A stretch of 40,702 nt of DNA from the NCBI GenBank assembly GCA_945482995.1, contig CALYRM010000008.1:1-40702 (forward strand), written 5' to 3'. The stretch comes from an uncultured Clostridia bacterium. Its GTDB lineage: Bacteria > Bacillota > Clostridia > Christensenellales > CAG-1252. The position numbers and the translations under genes are program-made. The notes under the pieces are model-generated. The model searched no databases. It worked only from the letters and a program-made list of their open reading frames with translations, and was not told the origin of the DNA. Positions 1-7,359 of this stretch are shown here, piece after piece; within the stretch, counting starts at the first letter, position 1; every line of letters begins with the position of its first letter.

Positions 1-47
1 GAAAGTACTTGGCTGGACACGGCCCGGGAGGATATGTTGTCGCCGGA
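1..47 (+). rRNA. rrf: 5S ribosomal RNA, 3' end only
   Basis: This is the 3' part of a 5S rRNA cut by the window start. The stretch from about 5 to 31 has the loop E and helix IV pattern (TACTTGGCTGG, then CGGCCCGGGAGGATA) typical of Bacillota 5S, and GTCGCCGGA at 39-47 would form the 3' strand of terminal helix I. It lies 8 nt upstream of a tRNA-Asn gene, a common arrangement at the end of Bacillota rRNA operons, so 16S and 23S genes probably lie just outside the window. The 5' half cannot be seen, and the exact 3' end is estimated. Confidence 0.8.
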
Positions 48-55
48 TACCAAAT

Positions 56-131
56 GCCTTTTTAGCTCAGTCGGTAGAGCATTCGGCTGTTAACCGAAGT
101 GTCGTAGGTTCGAGTCCTACAAGAGGCGCCA
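56..131 (+). tRNA. tRNA-Asn (anticodon GTT)
   Basis: The cloverleaf is complete. The acceptor stem 56-62 pairs with 121-127 (one G-T pair). The D arm contains AGCTCAGTCGGTAGAGC. The anticodon stem TTCGG/CCGAA encloses loop CTGTTAA with anticodon GTT at 89-91, and the T arm contains GGTTCGAGTCC. A 3' CCA (129-131) is encoded in the gene. It follows the 5S rRNA end and is followed at once by a terminator, so it is probably the last gene of an rRNA operon. Confidence 0.97.
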
Positions 132-134
132 ACA

Positions 135-170
135 AAACAGGATTTTTGATTAGTAAAAGTCCTGTTTTTG
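135..170 (+). terminator. Rho-independent terminator after tRNA-Asn
   Basis: A 12-bp stem (AACAGGATTTTT with AAAAGTCCTGTT, one G-T pair) has a short loop and is followed by a T tract. It ends the rRNA/tRNA transcript. From here to the promoter at 557 I see no credible gene: an AT-rich open frame at 168-392 has no ribosome binding site, and the rest is the repeat pair at 414-496. Confidence 0.85.
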
Positions 171-413
171 TTTATACAAGCTGAGCATTATAGTCTCATT
201 CTACGCAAGAAAAAAATTAACAATAATACGATTTTAACTCATATATGCTATCTATTTAATGAAGTTAGTCATTTTTTTTATTATATTATTTCATTAACTA
301 CTTTGCTGTATTGGATACTTATATTCGTCATTTTGTTATTCTCTTTTTTATTTGCTTGGTTTTTATTGGCGTTATGTTTTAGTTATATATAACCATCTAA
401 ATTGTTATTTTAA

Positions 414-496
414 GCGTAGATCCCTCCACGTTGGTCGGGATGACAAAACATCGTCATTTTGAGCGAAGTGCAACGAAGTCGAAGAATAACATCCAC
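414..496. repeat. Two GTCAT-type hairpin repeats in opposite orientation
   Basis: A minus-strand copy (414-444, reading GTCATCCCGACC... with ATCCC paired to GGGAT) is followed by a plus-strand copy (453-496, GTCATTTTGAGCG...CGAAGAATAAC). The first 29 bases of the minus copy recur identically at 31618-31646, over 31 kb away. This is the first of about a dozen intergenic sites of this family in the window. Confidence 0.8.
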
Positions 497-556
497 TTTA
501 TGTTGTAACTACTAAGAAATGTTAAAAAAATATGTTCTAATAAATGTTTAAATCTC

Positions 557-585
557 TTGTATATTCCTAAAAAAAATTTTATAAT
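557..585 (+). promoter_or_regulatory. Sigma-A-type promoter for mrnC
   Basis: TTGTAT (557-562), a 17-nt spacer and a perfect TATAAT (580-585) lie 36 nt upstream of the mrnC start. It is the only good promoter seen before the mrnC-rlmB-sigH block. Confidence 0.6.
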
Positions 586-620
586 ATTATATAGAGTTTA
601 TCTGTCATGGAGTATTATGC

Positions 621-1016
621 ATGGATTTTGTTCCCATTTTACCAAATCCAATAAGTAAAAAAGAAGCAGAGTTTAAGAATTCGCTTGTTTTGGCGTTTGT
701 CGGTGATTGCGTTCAAGAGCTTTACGTAAAAGCAAAGCTTGCAATAACCGATAATCATAAATCGGGCTTGTTGCACCAAATGGCAATAAGTGAGCTTAGT
801 GCAAAATCTCAGGCTATTAAAACCGTGCGCCTTTTAGATCTTATGACCGAAGAAGAAATGAATATTTATAGACGAGCAAAAAACAGCAAGCCCAAGTCGC
901 AGTCAAAAAATGCGGATACTATGGAATATCACAAGGCAACGGGAATCGAAGCAGTATGGGGATATTTGTATCTCACAGGACAAACTGAAAGACTATTGCT
1001 TTTGCTTGAAGTGTAA
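621..1016 (+). CDS. mrnC: Mini-ribonuclease III (MrnC)
   Basis: This 131-residue protein is a stand-alone RNase III catalytic domain without the double-stranded RNA-binding domain. In Bacillota, Mini-III trims the ends of 23S rRNA precursors. The family signature is visible near residue 26 (LAFVGDCVQELYVK, the G-D-x(3)-E metal-binding pattern), followed by the conserved RRAKN...K region around 84-95 and the C-terminal EAVWGYLYL helix that carries the second acidic site. Length is normal for the family. GGAG nine bases upstream supports the ATG at 621. In many Clostridia mrnC precedes rlmB and sigH, as here, although 190 nt of repeat-derived DNA separates it from rlmB. Confidence 0.93.
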   Translation: MDFVPILPNPISKKEAEFKNSLVLAFVGDCVQELYVKAKLAITDNHKSGLLHQMAISELSAKSQAIKTVRLLDLMTEEEMNIYRRAKNSKPKSQSKNADTMEYHKATGIEAVWGYLYLTGQTERLLLLLEV

Positions 1017-1024
1017 ATAATGCT

Positions 1025-1056
1025 GTCATTCTGAATGTAGTCGATGAATCTAATCC
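1025..1056 (+). repeat. GTCAT-type hairpin repeat, single copy
   Basis: This short copy reads GTCATTCTGAATGTAGTCGA then TGAATCTAATCC. Its inner stem ATTC/GAAT pairs. It lies 8 nt after the mrnC stop codon. Confidence 0.7.
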
Positions 1057-1062
1057 ATAACG

Positions 1063-1187
1063 AATTGCAACCATTAGGTGCAACTCAATTCACCTAGTGC
1101 GAAAGATAATTCACGGGCTTTAGGCTCAATTTCCGCAACCGATAGGTTTCAAATTCATGTTAAAACTGCTACATTCGTTTTAACATG
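1063..1187. repeat. Array of mini-palindromes with AATTC/TGAATTG-type spacers
   Basis: The motif AATT(C/G/T) recurs at 1063, 1088, 1108, 1128 and 1152, spaced 25, 20, 20 and 24 nt. Between the occurrences lie different short palindromes: ACC-atta-GGT, CAC-cta-GTG, GCT-tta-GGC (wobble) and AACC-gata-GGTT. The last and longest is an 11-bp perfect stem, CATGTTAAAAC with GTTTTAACATG (1156-1166/1177-1187), about 12 nt upstream of the rlmB ribosome binding site. Read on the minus strand the spacer resembles (G/A)TGAATTG. The layout matches the arrays at 18653 and 40605. Function unknown. Confidence 0.55.
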
Positions 1188-1207
1188 GCGAATAAATAGG
1201 AGAGAAT

Positions 1208-1924
1208 ATGTTAATTGAAGGAAGAAACGCAACGAAAGAAGCTTTATTATCGGATACTACAGTTGAAAAACTATTGGTATCGAAAGGACAAATAGATAAT
1301 ACCCTAAAAGTCATTGTTGCAATGGCAAAAGAAAAGGGGATAAGAGTTAATTTTGTCGATAAAATGATATTAGATAAAACTTCGGAAACGGGCAAACACC
1401 AAGGGGTTATTGCCTATACAACCGAGTTTAAGTATTCGGAGCTTGAGGACATTTTGTCTGCAAAACCCGATAACCGGTTGATATTAATACTTGACGGCAT
1501 AGAAGATCCGCACAACTTAGGAAGTATTATAAGAGTTGCCGAGTGTATGGGAGTTGACGGCATTGTAATTCCCAAAATGCGCTCGGCTACCGTCAATGAA
1601 ACCGTTATTAAAACCTCGGCAGGCGCAACGCAATATATGAAAATTGCCAAGGTAACCAATATCAATGATACGATAAGAGAGTTGAAAGATAATTTTTTCA
1701 ATGTTTACGGACTTGATATGGAAGGCGTCCGACTACAAGACGCACACTTAACAGGAGATTTAGCGTTGGTTATAGGCAACGAAGGCTCGGGCATAAAGCA
1801 ATTGACAGGTAAGCTTTGCGACCAAATGGTTAGCATACCTATGAGTGGCAAGGTTTCGTCGCTTAATGCATCGGTTGCAACGGGTATTGCTTTATATCAA
1901 TGCTTTATAAAGAGAGAAAAATAG
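1208..1924 (+). CDS. rlmB: 23S rRNA (guanosine-2'-O-)-methyltransferase RlmB (TrmH/SpoU family)
   Basis: This 238-residue SPOUT-class enzyme is predicted to 2'-O-methylate a guanosine in the 23S rRNA peptidyl-transferase region (G2251 in E. coli numbering). The N-terminal substrate-binding domain starts with LIEGRNATKEAL. The knotted SAM-binding domain shows motif 1 (EDPHNLGSIIRVAECMG, with the catalytic Asn and Arg), motif 2 (LVIGNEGSGI) and motif 3 (SIPMSGKVSSLNASVATGI). AGGAGA five bases upstream fixes the start. The stop codon overlaps the GTG start of the sigma factor gene (TAGTG), so the two are probably co-translated. Confidence 0.95.
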   Translation: MLIEGRNATKEALLSDTTVEKLLVSKGQIDNTLKVIVAMAKEKGIRVNFVDKMILDKTSETGKHQGVIAYTTEFKYSELEDILSAKPDNRLILILDGIEDPHNLGSIIRVAECMGVDGIVIPKMRSATVNETVIKTSAGATQYMKIAKVTNINDTIRELKDNFFNVYGLDMEGVRLQDAHLTGDLALVIGNEGSGIKQLTGKLCDQMVSIPMSGKVSSLNASVATGIALYQCFIKREK

Positions 1925-2472
1925 TGACTGAAGAAGAACTGATTGAAAAAGCAAAGACAGATAACATCGCCCTTGAACAGCTACTTACTAACTATGAACC
2001 GATGATTAGTTCGATTGTTAAAGGCGTGAAAGTTCACGGTTATACCAGGGAAGACCTTATGCAAGAGGCAAGAATGGTATTTTGTCAAGCCGTAAAAAAG
2101 TATGATAGCACAAAAAGCAAGCTGTCGACTTTCGCGTATACCTTGATTAAGCGTCGTTTAAGAGATTTAAAAAAAACCGAATCGGTACTGAAAAGAAGGG
2201 GAACGGTTGTGTCGATTAATTCCGATTCAGAAGATACAGAGTATTATGATATTCCGTCGCTTAACCCTACGCCTGAAGAAAAGGTTTTAATGGAAGAAAA
2301 ACGACAGGAAATCGATGCAGCGCTAAGAGGTAAGCTTACTTCTTTAGAATTTGATGTGGCTATATTGTTTTCTCGCGGATATACCTATCGAGATATCGCC
2401 ACACTAATGAATATAACCACCAAACAAGTAGACAATGCTCTACAACGAGCAAGAAATAAATTGAAGGGATAG
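1924..2472 (+). CDS. sigH: RNA polymerase sigma-70 family factor, SigH-like
   Basis: This is a sigma factor of about 182 residues with region 2 (YEPMISSIVKGVKVHGYTRE, then DLMQEARMVFCQAVKKYD and LSTFAYTLIKRRL) and a C-terminal region 4 helix-turn-helix (FSRGYTYRDIATLMNITTKQ). Size and order behind rlmB fit the SigH (sigma-30) type that controls transition-state and early sporulation genes in Bacillota. I chose GTG 1924 because it overlaps the rlmB stop codon and has GAGAG about 8 nt upstream; an in-frame ATG at 1900 lies inside rlmB. Whether this organism sporulates is not shown here; a SpoIIQ-like gene at 30504 is compatible with it. Confidence 0.85.
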   Translation: MTEEELIEKAKTDNIALEQLLTNYEPMISSIVKGVKVHGYTREDLMQEARMVFCQAVKKYDSTKSKLSTFAYTLIKRRLRDLKKTESVLKRRGTVVSINSDSEDTEYYDIPSLNPTPEEKVLMEEKRQEIDAALRGKLTSLEFDVAILFSRGYTYRDIATLMNITTKQVDNALQRARNKLKG

Positions 2473-2476
2473 CGCC

Positions 2477-4948
2477 ATGGAAGATTCTAATTCTAAACCC
2501 GAAAATGAAATAGTCAGCGAGACAAAAAAAGCACCAACTGCTGAAACTATTGGACTTAGCGACGATGAAGTAAATGAACGAATCGCTAGTGGTAAGGTTA
2601 ATGGTAATTGTAACATTAAGTCCAAGTCCTTTTTGCAAATTCTTAAATCCAATTTCTGCACGTTGTTCAATTTGTTGAATTTAGTGCTTTTTATCTTGAC
2701 AATCACCTTAGGAAAGTCCATCAAGAACGCAACGTTTGTAGGACCTGCCATAATCAATATTATCATTGGTATCGTTCAAGAGGTTAGAGCAAAGAAAACC
2801 ATAGATAAGTTAAGTCTTATCTCTGCGCCTAAGGTAAAGGTTATAAGAGGCGGTGAAGAACGTGAAATAAACGTTCCCGATATTGTTTTAGACGACATAA
2901 TGGTTTTGAATGCAGGAAACCAAATTTGCTCGGATTGCAAGGTGATTGAGGGTACATGCGAAGTAAACGAATCGCTTATAACCGGAGAATCCGATCCGAT
3001 AGTTAAAAATGTCAGCGACGAACTATTGTCGGGCTCATATGTGGTTAGTGGAAAGGCAAAGGCGCAAGTTATTCACGTAGGAAACGACAATTACGCTACC
3101 AAAATTACAAACGGTGCAAAGTATGTAAAAGAAACGACAAGCGACATTTTGAAGTCATTAAGGTCGGTAATCAGAGTAATGAGCTTTGTCGTAGTCCCAT
3201 TGGGCTTGCTACTTTTCTTGAAGAGTTATTTCCTTTCTTCCCCATCTATGCAATTAGCACCTTCGATTATCAAAATGGTATCTTCAATGTCAAGTATGAT
3301 TCCGCAAGGCTTAATTGCATTGACGTCTACCATTTTTGCGGTGGGCGTAATAAGACTATCAAGGCATAAAACGCTATCACAAGATTTATACTGCATAGAA
3401 ACGCTTGCAAGAGTTGACGTATTATGCTTAGATAAAACCGGTACAATTACCGAGGGTAGTATGCAGGTTGACGATATTGGTATGGTGAACAGCACTCCAA
3501 AAGAAGTTGATGACGCATTAACAATGCTTGTTAATCTGTTGCCCGATTCTAATCCTACGTTTTTGGCAATAAAAGATAAGTATTCCGAAAAAGTGGATAC
3601 CAAAGCTTGCTTTGTTGCGCCGTTCTCATCGGCAAGAAAATGGAGTGGAATATCGGTCGACGGCAAGGGAACATATATTATGGGAGCTCCCGAATTTGTT
3701 TTGGGAGATGGTGTGGCTAGCTATAAAGAACAACTTGAATATTACACAGTTCAAGGCGAACGTGTATTGGTGTTGGTTCACTCAAACGAACTAATGACAG
3801 ATACCGTTTTACCGCAAAACGTCAATGTAATGGCGTTGATAATAATCGGAGACAAAATCAGAAAGGAAGCACCCGACACTCTTAAATTTTTCAGAGAGCA
3901 AAACGTTGATATAAGAATTATATCGGGAGACAATCATATAACCGTAAGCGCCATTGCCAAGAAAGCAGGCTTGCAGAATTGCGAGGCTGTGGATATGACT
4001 ACCATTACCGACGATCAAATACAAGAGGTATCGAGAAAATATAAGATTTTCGGTAGAGTTACGCCCGATCAAAAACTTAAACTTGTAAAGGCGCTAAAAG
4101 CGGACGGACACACAGTAGGCATGACCGGCGACGGTGTAAACGACGTTTTGGCATTAAAGGAAGCGGATTGCAGCATCGCAATGGCTTCGGGCTCGGACGC
4201 AGCAAGAAATGCGTCCCAACTTGTTTTGTTAGACAGCAACTTTGCATCTATGCCTAAGATAGTTGCAGAGGGTAGAAGAAGCATAAATAATCTTCAAAGA
4301 ACGGCCGCTTTGTATCTTATCAAAACGATATATTCGGCATTGTTGACTTTGCTTTTTATTTTCATACCGTACACCTATCCATACGAGCCTACAAATATAA
4401 CCTTGGTTGGTGCCGTTACAATAGGTATACCTTCATTTATCTTGGCATTAGAGCCAAACAAGGAACTTGTAAAAGGACGTTTTCTACCGAACGTATTATC
4501 AAAATCCTTGCCAGGTGGCTTGAGCATAGTAGTATCGGTTGCATTTTTACAAATTGTAAGAATGTTCTTAGGTAATGCGTTAGGATTTACACTTACCGAA
4601 GACCAAATGACAACTGTTTCAGTTGTTTTGCTTGCATTCGGCGCATTTGTTCAACTGTTCATAATTTGTATGCCGTTTGATATTAAGCACGTTTGCTTGT
4701 ATGTCGGAATGGTAATTATGTTTTTCTTGTGTTGGTGGTTCTCTTCGATAGACTTAGTTGTATTCGGCAAGCCTATGAACATATTCTCAATGACGCCTAT
4801 TAACGAGATTACAGGACATATGTGGATTTATATGGGAATTGCCTTAGGGGCGGCTATACCATGCTTCATATTGACGAGTTGGCTTGTTAGGAAATATGTT
4901 ACAAGCAAAAATAGCAAATTAATGAACAAAATCAGCACTTTAAACTAA
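2477..4948 (+). CDS. P-type cation-transporting ATPase, CtpE-like
   Basis: This 823-residue integral membrane ion pump has all core motifs: actuator TGES at residue 169, phosphorylation site DKTGT with Asp319, and the hinge TGDGVND at about 550. Membrane helices lie near residues 53-90, 228-310 and in a C-terminal bundle from about 620. The layout fits the CtpE-like branch linked to Ca2+ uptake in mycobacteria. The M4 motif reads IPQGL (residues 275-279) where calcium and sodium/potassium pumps have PEGL; the Glu is an ion ligand in SERCA, so ion choice may differ. It starts 4 nt after sigH with AGGGA in front, so it is in the same operon. Substrate unknown. Confidence 0.85.
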   Translation: MEDSNSKPENEIVSETKKAPTAETIGLSDDEVNERIASGKVNGNCNIKSKSFLQILKSNFCTLFNLLNLVLFILTITLGKSIKNATFVGPAIINIIIGIVQEVRAKKTIDKLSLISAPKVKVIRGGEEREINVPDIVLDDIMVLNAGNQICSDCKVIEGTCEVNESLITGESDPIVKNVSDELLSGSYVVSGKAKAQVIHVGNDNYATKITNGAKYVKETTSDILKSLRSVIRVMSFVVVPLGLLLFLKSYFLSSPSMQLAPSIIKMVSSMSSMIPQGLIALTSTIFAVGVIRLSRHKTLSQDLYCIETLARVDVLCLDKTGTITEGSMQVDDIGMVNSTPKEVDDALTMLVNLLPDSNPTFLAIKDKYSEKVDTKACFVAPFSSARKWSGISVDGKGTYIMGAPEFVLGDGVASYKEQLEYYTVQGERVLVLVHSNELMTDTVLPQNVNVMALIIIGDKIRKEAPDTLKFFREQNVDIRIISGDNHITVSAIAKKAGLQNCEAVDMTTITDDQIQEVSRKYKIFGRVTPDQKLKLVKALKADGHTVGMTGDGVNDVLALKEADCSIAMASGSDAARNASQLVLLDSNFASMPKIVAEGRRSINNLQRTAALYLIKTIYSALLTLLFIFIPYTYPYEPTNITLVGAVTIGIPSFILALEPNKELVKGRFLPNVLSKSLPGGLSIVVSVAFLQIVRMFLGNALGFTLTEDQMTTVSVVLLAFGAFVQLFIICMPFDIKHVCLYVGMVIMFFLCWWFSSIDLVVFGKPMNIFSMTPINEITGHMWIYMGIALGAAIPCFILTSWLVRKYVTSKNSKLMNKISTLN

Positions 4949-4957
4949 GCGAGTATT

Positions 4958-6112
4958 ATGAAACTAAATCCAGATGAATTGTTTTATATCGACAACAAAC
5001 TGTTTGTTTTCGATTCGGTAGTTGTCAAACTAATAGAATATAAAGATAAGTACGGTATAGTTTTGGATAAGACCGGTTTCTTCCCCGAAGCGGGCGGACA
5101 AAAGGGAGATCTCGGCACGCTAAACGGAATATCGGTTTTAGACGTGCAAGTAACCGAAAATGGAATCGAGCATTTTGTTTCTTGTTCGATTGAGGTTGGT
5201 ACGTTAGTTCACGGCGAATTAGATAAGGAGTTGCGACTCAAAAAAGAACGCAACCACTCGGGCGAGCATATAGTATCTGCCGTCGTTCATAAGTTATTCG
5301 GATACAATAATGTTGGATTCCATATGGGCGAAGAGGGAATGGACGTCGATTTCGACGGAAGCTTTACCAAAGATGAACTTGTGGAAATCGAACGACAAGC
5401 AAATAGAATAGTAAGAGAGAATGTTGCTGTAAAATGCTATTTTCCAACCGAGGAAGAGTTAAAGCGTATCAGTTACCGCTCGAAACTTGAACTTTCTACG
5501 CCAAGAATAGTTGAAATAGTCGGCTACGATTTTTGTGCTTGCTGTGCACCTCACGTTAGCACAACAGGCGAAATAGGCTTGATTAAAATTGTAGATTGCT
5601 ATAAAAATAGGGGCAATACAAGACTTACGCTATTATGCGCAGAGGATGCCGTTGAGTATGTTTTGTCTGTTTGTTCCGATGCGGATAAGAGTGGCGCAAT
5701 GCTTAGCGTAAAGCCATATTCGGTGTCGTCCGCTATTACTAAACAGTTGAAATCGAATGAAGAGCTTGTTAGATTGAATGCAGAGTTAAAGCATTCGATA
5801 TCTTTAGAGATAGTGTCTAATTTGAAAGCAAGCGAAAATTATTTGGTTGTTTTCGCCCCTAGTTTTGCTTCAAAGGACGTTTTGAATAAAGGATTAGAAC
5901 TATCACAAAAGGGTGTTTGCATATTTAGCGGAAATGACGATGATTATACATACGTTCTAGCCTCTAAAGCGGGTGATATGCGAGGCTTGGCTACTTCCTT
6001 GAACCAAACATTCTCGGGCAAGGGTGGCGGTAAACCAACTCAAGTACAAGGTAGAATAAAGGCTAGTAAGGAACAAATAGAAAAATTTTTCCATAATGGA
6101 GAAAAGGAGTAA
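4958..6112 (+). CDS. Alanyl-tRNA editing protein, AlaX type with DHHA1 domain
   Basis: This is a free-standing 384-residue homologue of the editing half of alanyl-tRNA synthetase, which hydrolyses Ser- or Gly-tRNA(Ala) made in error. An N-terminal beta-barrel (TGFFPEAGGQKGDLG, residues 37-51) is followed by the zinc-binding editing core: HSGEH (HxxxH, near residue 98) and CCAPHVSTTGEIG (CxxxH, near 193). The C terminus is a DHHA1 domain ending in the usual FSGKGGGKPTQVQG segment. Length fits the long AlaX class. It begins 9 nt after the P-type ATPase stop with only a weak GAG before it, so translation may be coupled. Confidence 0.93.
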   Translation: MKLNPDELFYIDNKLFVFDSVVVKLIEYKDKYGIVLDKTGFFPEAGGQKGDLGTLNGISVLDVQVTENGIEHFVSCSIEVGTLVHGELDKELRLKKERNHSGEHIVSAVVHKLFGYNNVGFHMGEEGMDVDFDGSFTKDELVEIERQANRIVRENVAVKCYFPTEEELKRISYRSKLELSTPRIVEIVGYDFCACCAPHVSTTGEIGLIKIVDCYKNRGNTRLTLLCAEDAVEYVLSVCSDADKSGAMLSVKPYSVSSAITKQLKSNEELVRLNAELKHSISLEIVSNLKASENYLVVFAPSFASKDVLNKGLELSQKGVCIFSGNDDDYTYVLASKAGDMRGLATSLNQTFSGKGGGKPTQVQGRIKASKEQIEKFFHNGEKE

Positions 6113-6114
6113 TT

Positions 6115-6525
6115 ATGTTAGATTTTGATAGGTATTTTTTAAAGGAAAGTCAAGTTTTTCTTTCACATATAGATTATGATTTTTTGAGTTTTCCTCAACA
6201 GGTCGACAACAAACTATCAATAAAAGATACCATTGGTGTATACAACCTAGAGGACGGCAAGGTAAAAATTGAAATAACAAGATCGTTGGATTTTGGCGCG
6301 GGTAAGCTCTTTTCTTTGACCGTGGTATTTGGTATATTGTTAAGAAAGAATCCTTTTTCAGAAAACGAGATAGATTGGGCAAATATCAATCTCGCAGAAG
6401 AAATCAAAAATGCTAATTTACCGCTTATTAAAAACGTAATGAGTAAAATGTGCGTGCTGATTGCAGAAATCACTTCTTCGTACGGACAAGTTCCTGTCAT
6501 CACGCCACCTCAACTAATTAAATAG
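6115..6525 (+). CDS. SecB-like protein-export chaperone (small)
   Basis: This 136-residue protein starts 2 nt after the alaX stop with AAGGAG six bases upstream. The C-terminal half (FSLTVVFGILLRKNPF, then NLPLIKNVMSKMCVLIAEIT and VPVITPPQLIK) has the pattern of the SecB fold: a beta strand, a long helix with buried small residues and the terminal PP motif. In proteobacteria SecB holds preproteins unfolded for SecA. SecB is generally absent from monoderm bacteria except as SecB-like chaperones of toxin-antitoxin systems. No toxin-antitoxin pair is adjacent here. The N-terminal part is unremarkable. The family call is by pattern only and could be wrong. Confidence 0.5.
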   Translation: MLDFDRYFLKESQVFLSHIDYDFLSFPQQVDNKLSIKDTIGVYNLEDGKVKIEITRSLDFGAGKLFSLTVVFGILLRKNPFSENEIDWANINLAEEIKNANLPLIKNVMSKMCVLIAEITSSYGQVPVITPPQLIK

Positions 6526-6557
6526 GTCGAGCCAAAGCTTAACACAAAGGAGGCAAT

Positions 6558-7088
6558 ATGAAAGGTAAAAAAATGACAGGGGTAAAATTTATATTGAACC
6601 CATCAAGCTCAAAATATTATGAAAATTATACTGCTTGGCTAAGTGAAAACCTTGTTATGCGTGCAATGGAATTGTCTGAGCCAATGCAAGAAGCACAACA
6701 AAAAAAATGGTTTAGACAAGGTATTACCTCAACTAATACCGTTAGATTTGAAATTCTCGAAAAATCAACTAAAAAGCCTATAGGTTTTTGTCTAATTCAC
6801 GACATTGACGAGAGAATAAGCACTGCAAAAGTTGCCGTATACATTGGTGATCCGAATTATCGTTTCAGGGGTTATGGTTCGGAAACATTGAATTTGCTTT
6901 GCAAATATGCGCTATACGAATTAAAGCTTCATTCTCTATGGTGCGAGGTTCCGTCTTATAATTCTGGTGCATTATCAATTTTTAGAAAGCAGGGCTTTAC
7001 CGAGTGTGGCACTCGCCATCACGCAGGCAAAATCGGGGACGAATATTACAACTTAACGACATTTGAATTAATCAATCAAAGCCATTAG
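6558..7088 (+). CDS. GNAT family N-acetyltransferase (RimJ/RimL-like)
   Basis: This 176-residue acetyl-CoA-dependent acyltransferase carries the acetyl-CoA-binding motif A in YIGDPNYRFRGYGSETL (R-x-x-G-x-G/A pattern, near residues 92-108) followed by the helix LNLLCKYAL and the late signature LWCEVPSYNSGALSIFRKQGF with the conserved Asn and Phe. The substrate cannot be told; relatives acetylate ribosomal protein N termini, amino-glycosides or small amines. A strong AAAGGAGG lies seven bases before ATG 6558. The gap of 32 nt from the SecB-like gene suggests it closes the operon that began with mrnC. No clear terminator follows. Confidence 0.85.
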   Translation: MKGKKMTGVKFILNPSSSKYYENYTAWLSENLVMRAMELSEPMQEAQQKKWFRQGITSTNTVRFEILEKSTKKPIGFCLIHDIDERISTAKVAVYIGDPNYRFRGYGSETLNLLCKYALYELKLHSLWCEVPSYNSGALSIFRKQGFTECGTRHHAGKIGDEYYNLTTFELINQSH

Positions 7089-7205
7089 TATGCCTTTTTT
7101 AAATTGCCAGCGGCATCCCGAACATAGTAGAGGGTAAAAATTTAACTTATCATCCTGCATAAGCCAATGTGCAATTATTAAATGTCATTTTCAAGCGTAT
7201 AAATC

Positions 7206-7247
7206 GTCATTCTGAGCGCAGTGCAACGAAGTCGAAGAATCTAATCC
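7206..7247 (+). repeat. GTCAT-type hairpin repeat with GTGCAACGAAG insert
   Basis: The copy reads GTCATTCTGAGCGCAGTGCA, then ACGAAGTCGAAGAATCTAATCC. The inner stem ATTCT/AGAAT pairs perfectly. The extra GTGCAACGAAG in the loop defines a long variant also found at 453, 10963, 28265 and 30236. A CAATGTGCAATTA motif (7164-7176) lies in the same gap. The rest of 7089-7359 shows nothing else. Confidence 0.8.
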
Positions 7248-7359
7248 GCTTTCGGGAAATCTCTATTAATGCACAAACTCTACCTTATGATGAGATAATC
7301 ATACTAGCACTACTAAAAATCTAACAAAACAATATAACAAAGCAACAAGAGAAACAAAA

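Noticed and set aside
168-392. Open frame of 74 codons after the tRNA-Asn terminator, hydrophobic
   Set aside because: It starts inside the terminator T tract, has no ribosome binding site, and the hydrophobicity follows from AT-rich codons; no family recognised.
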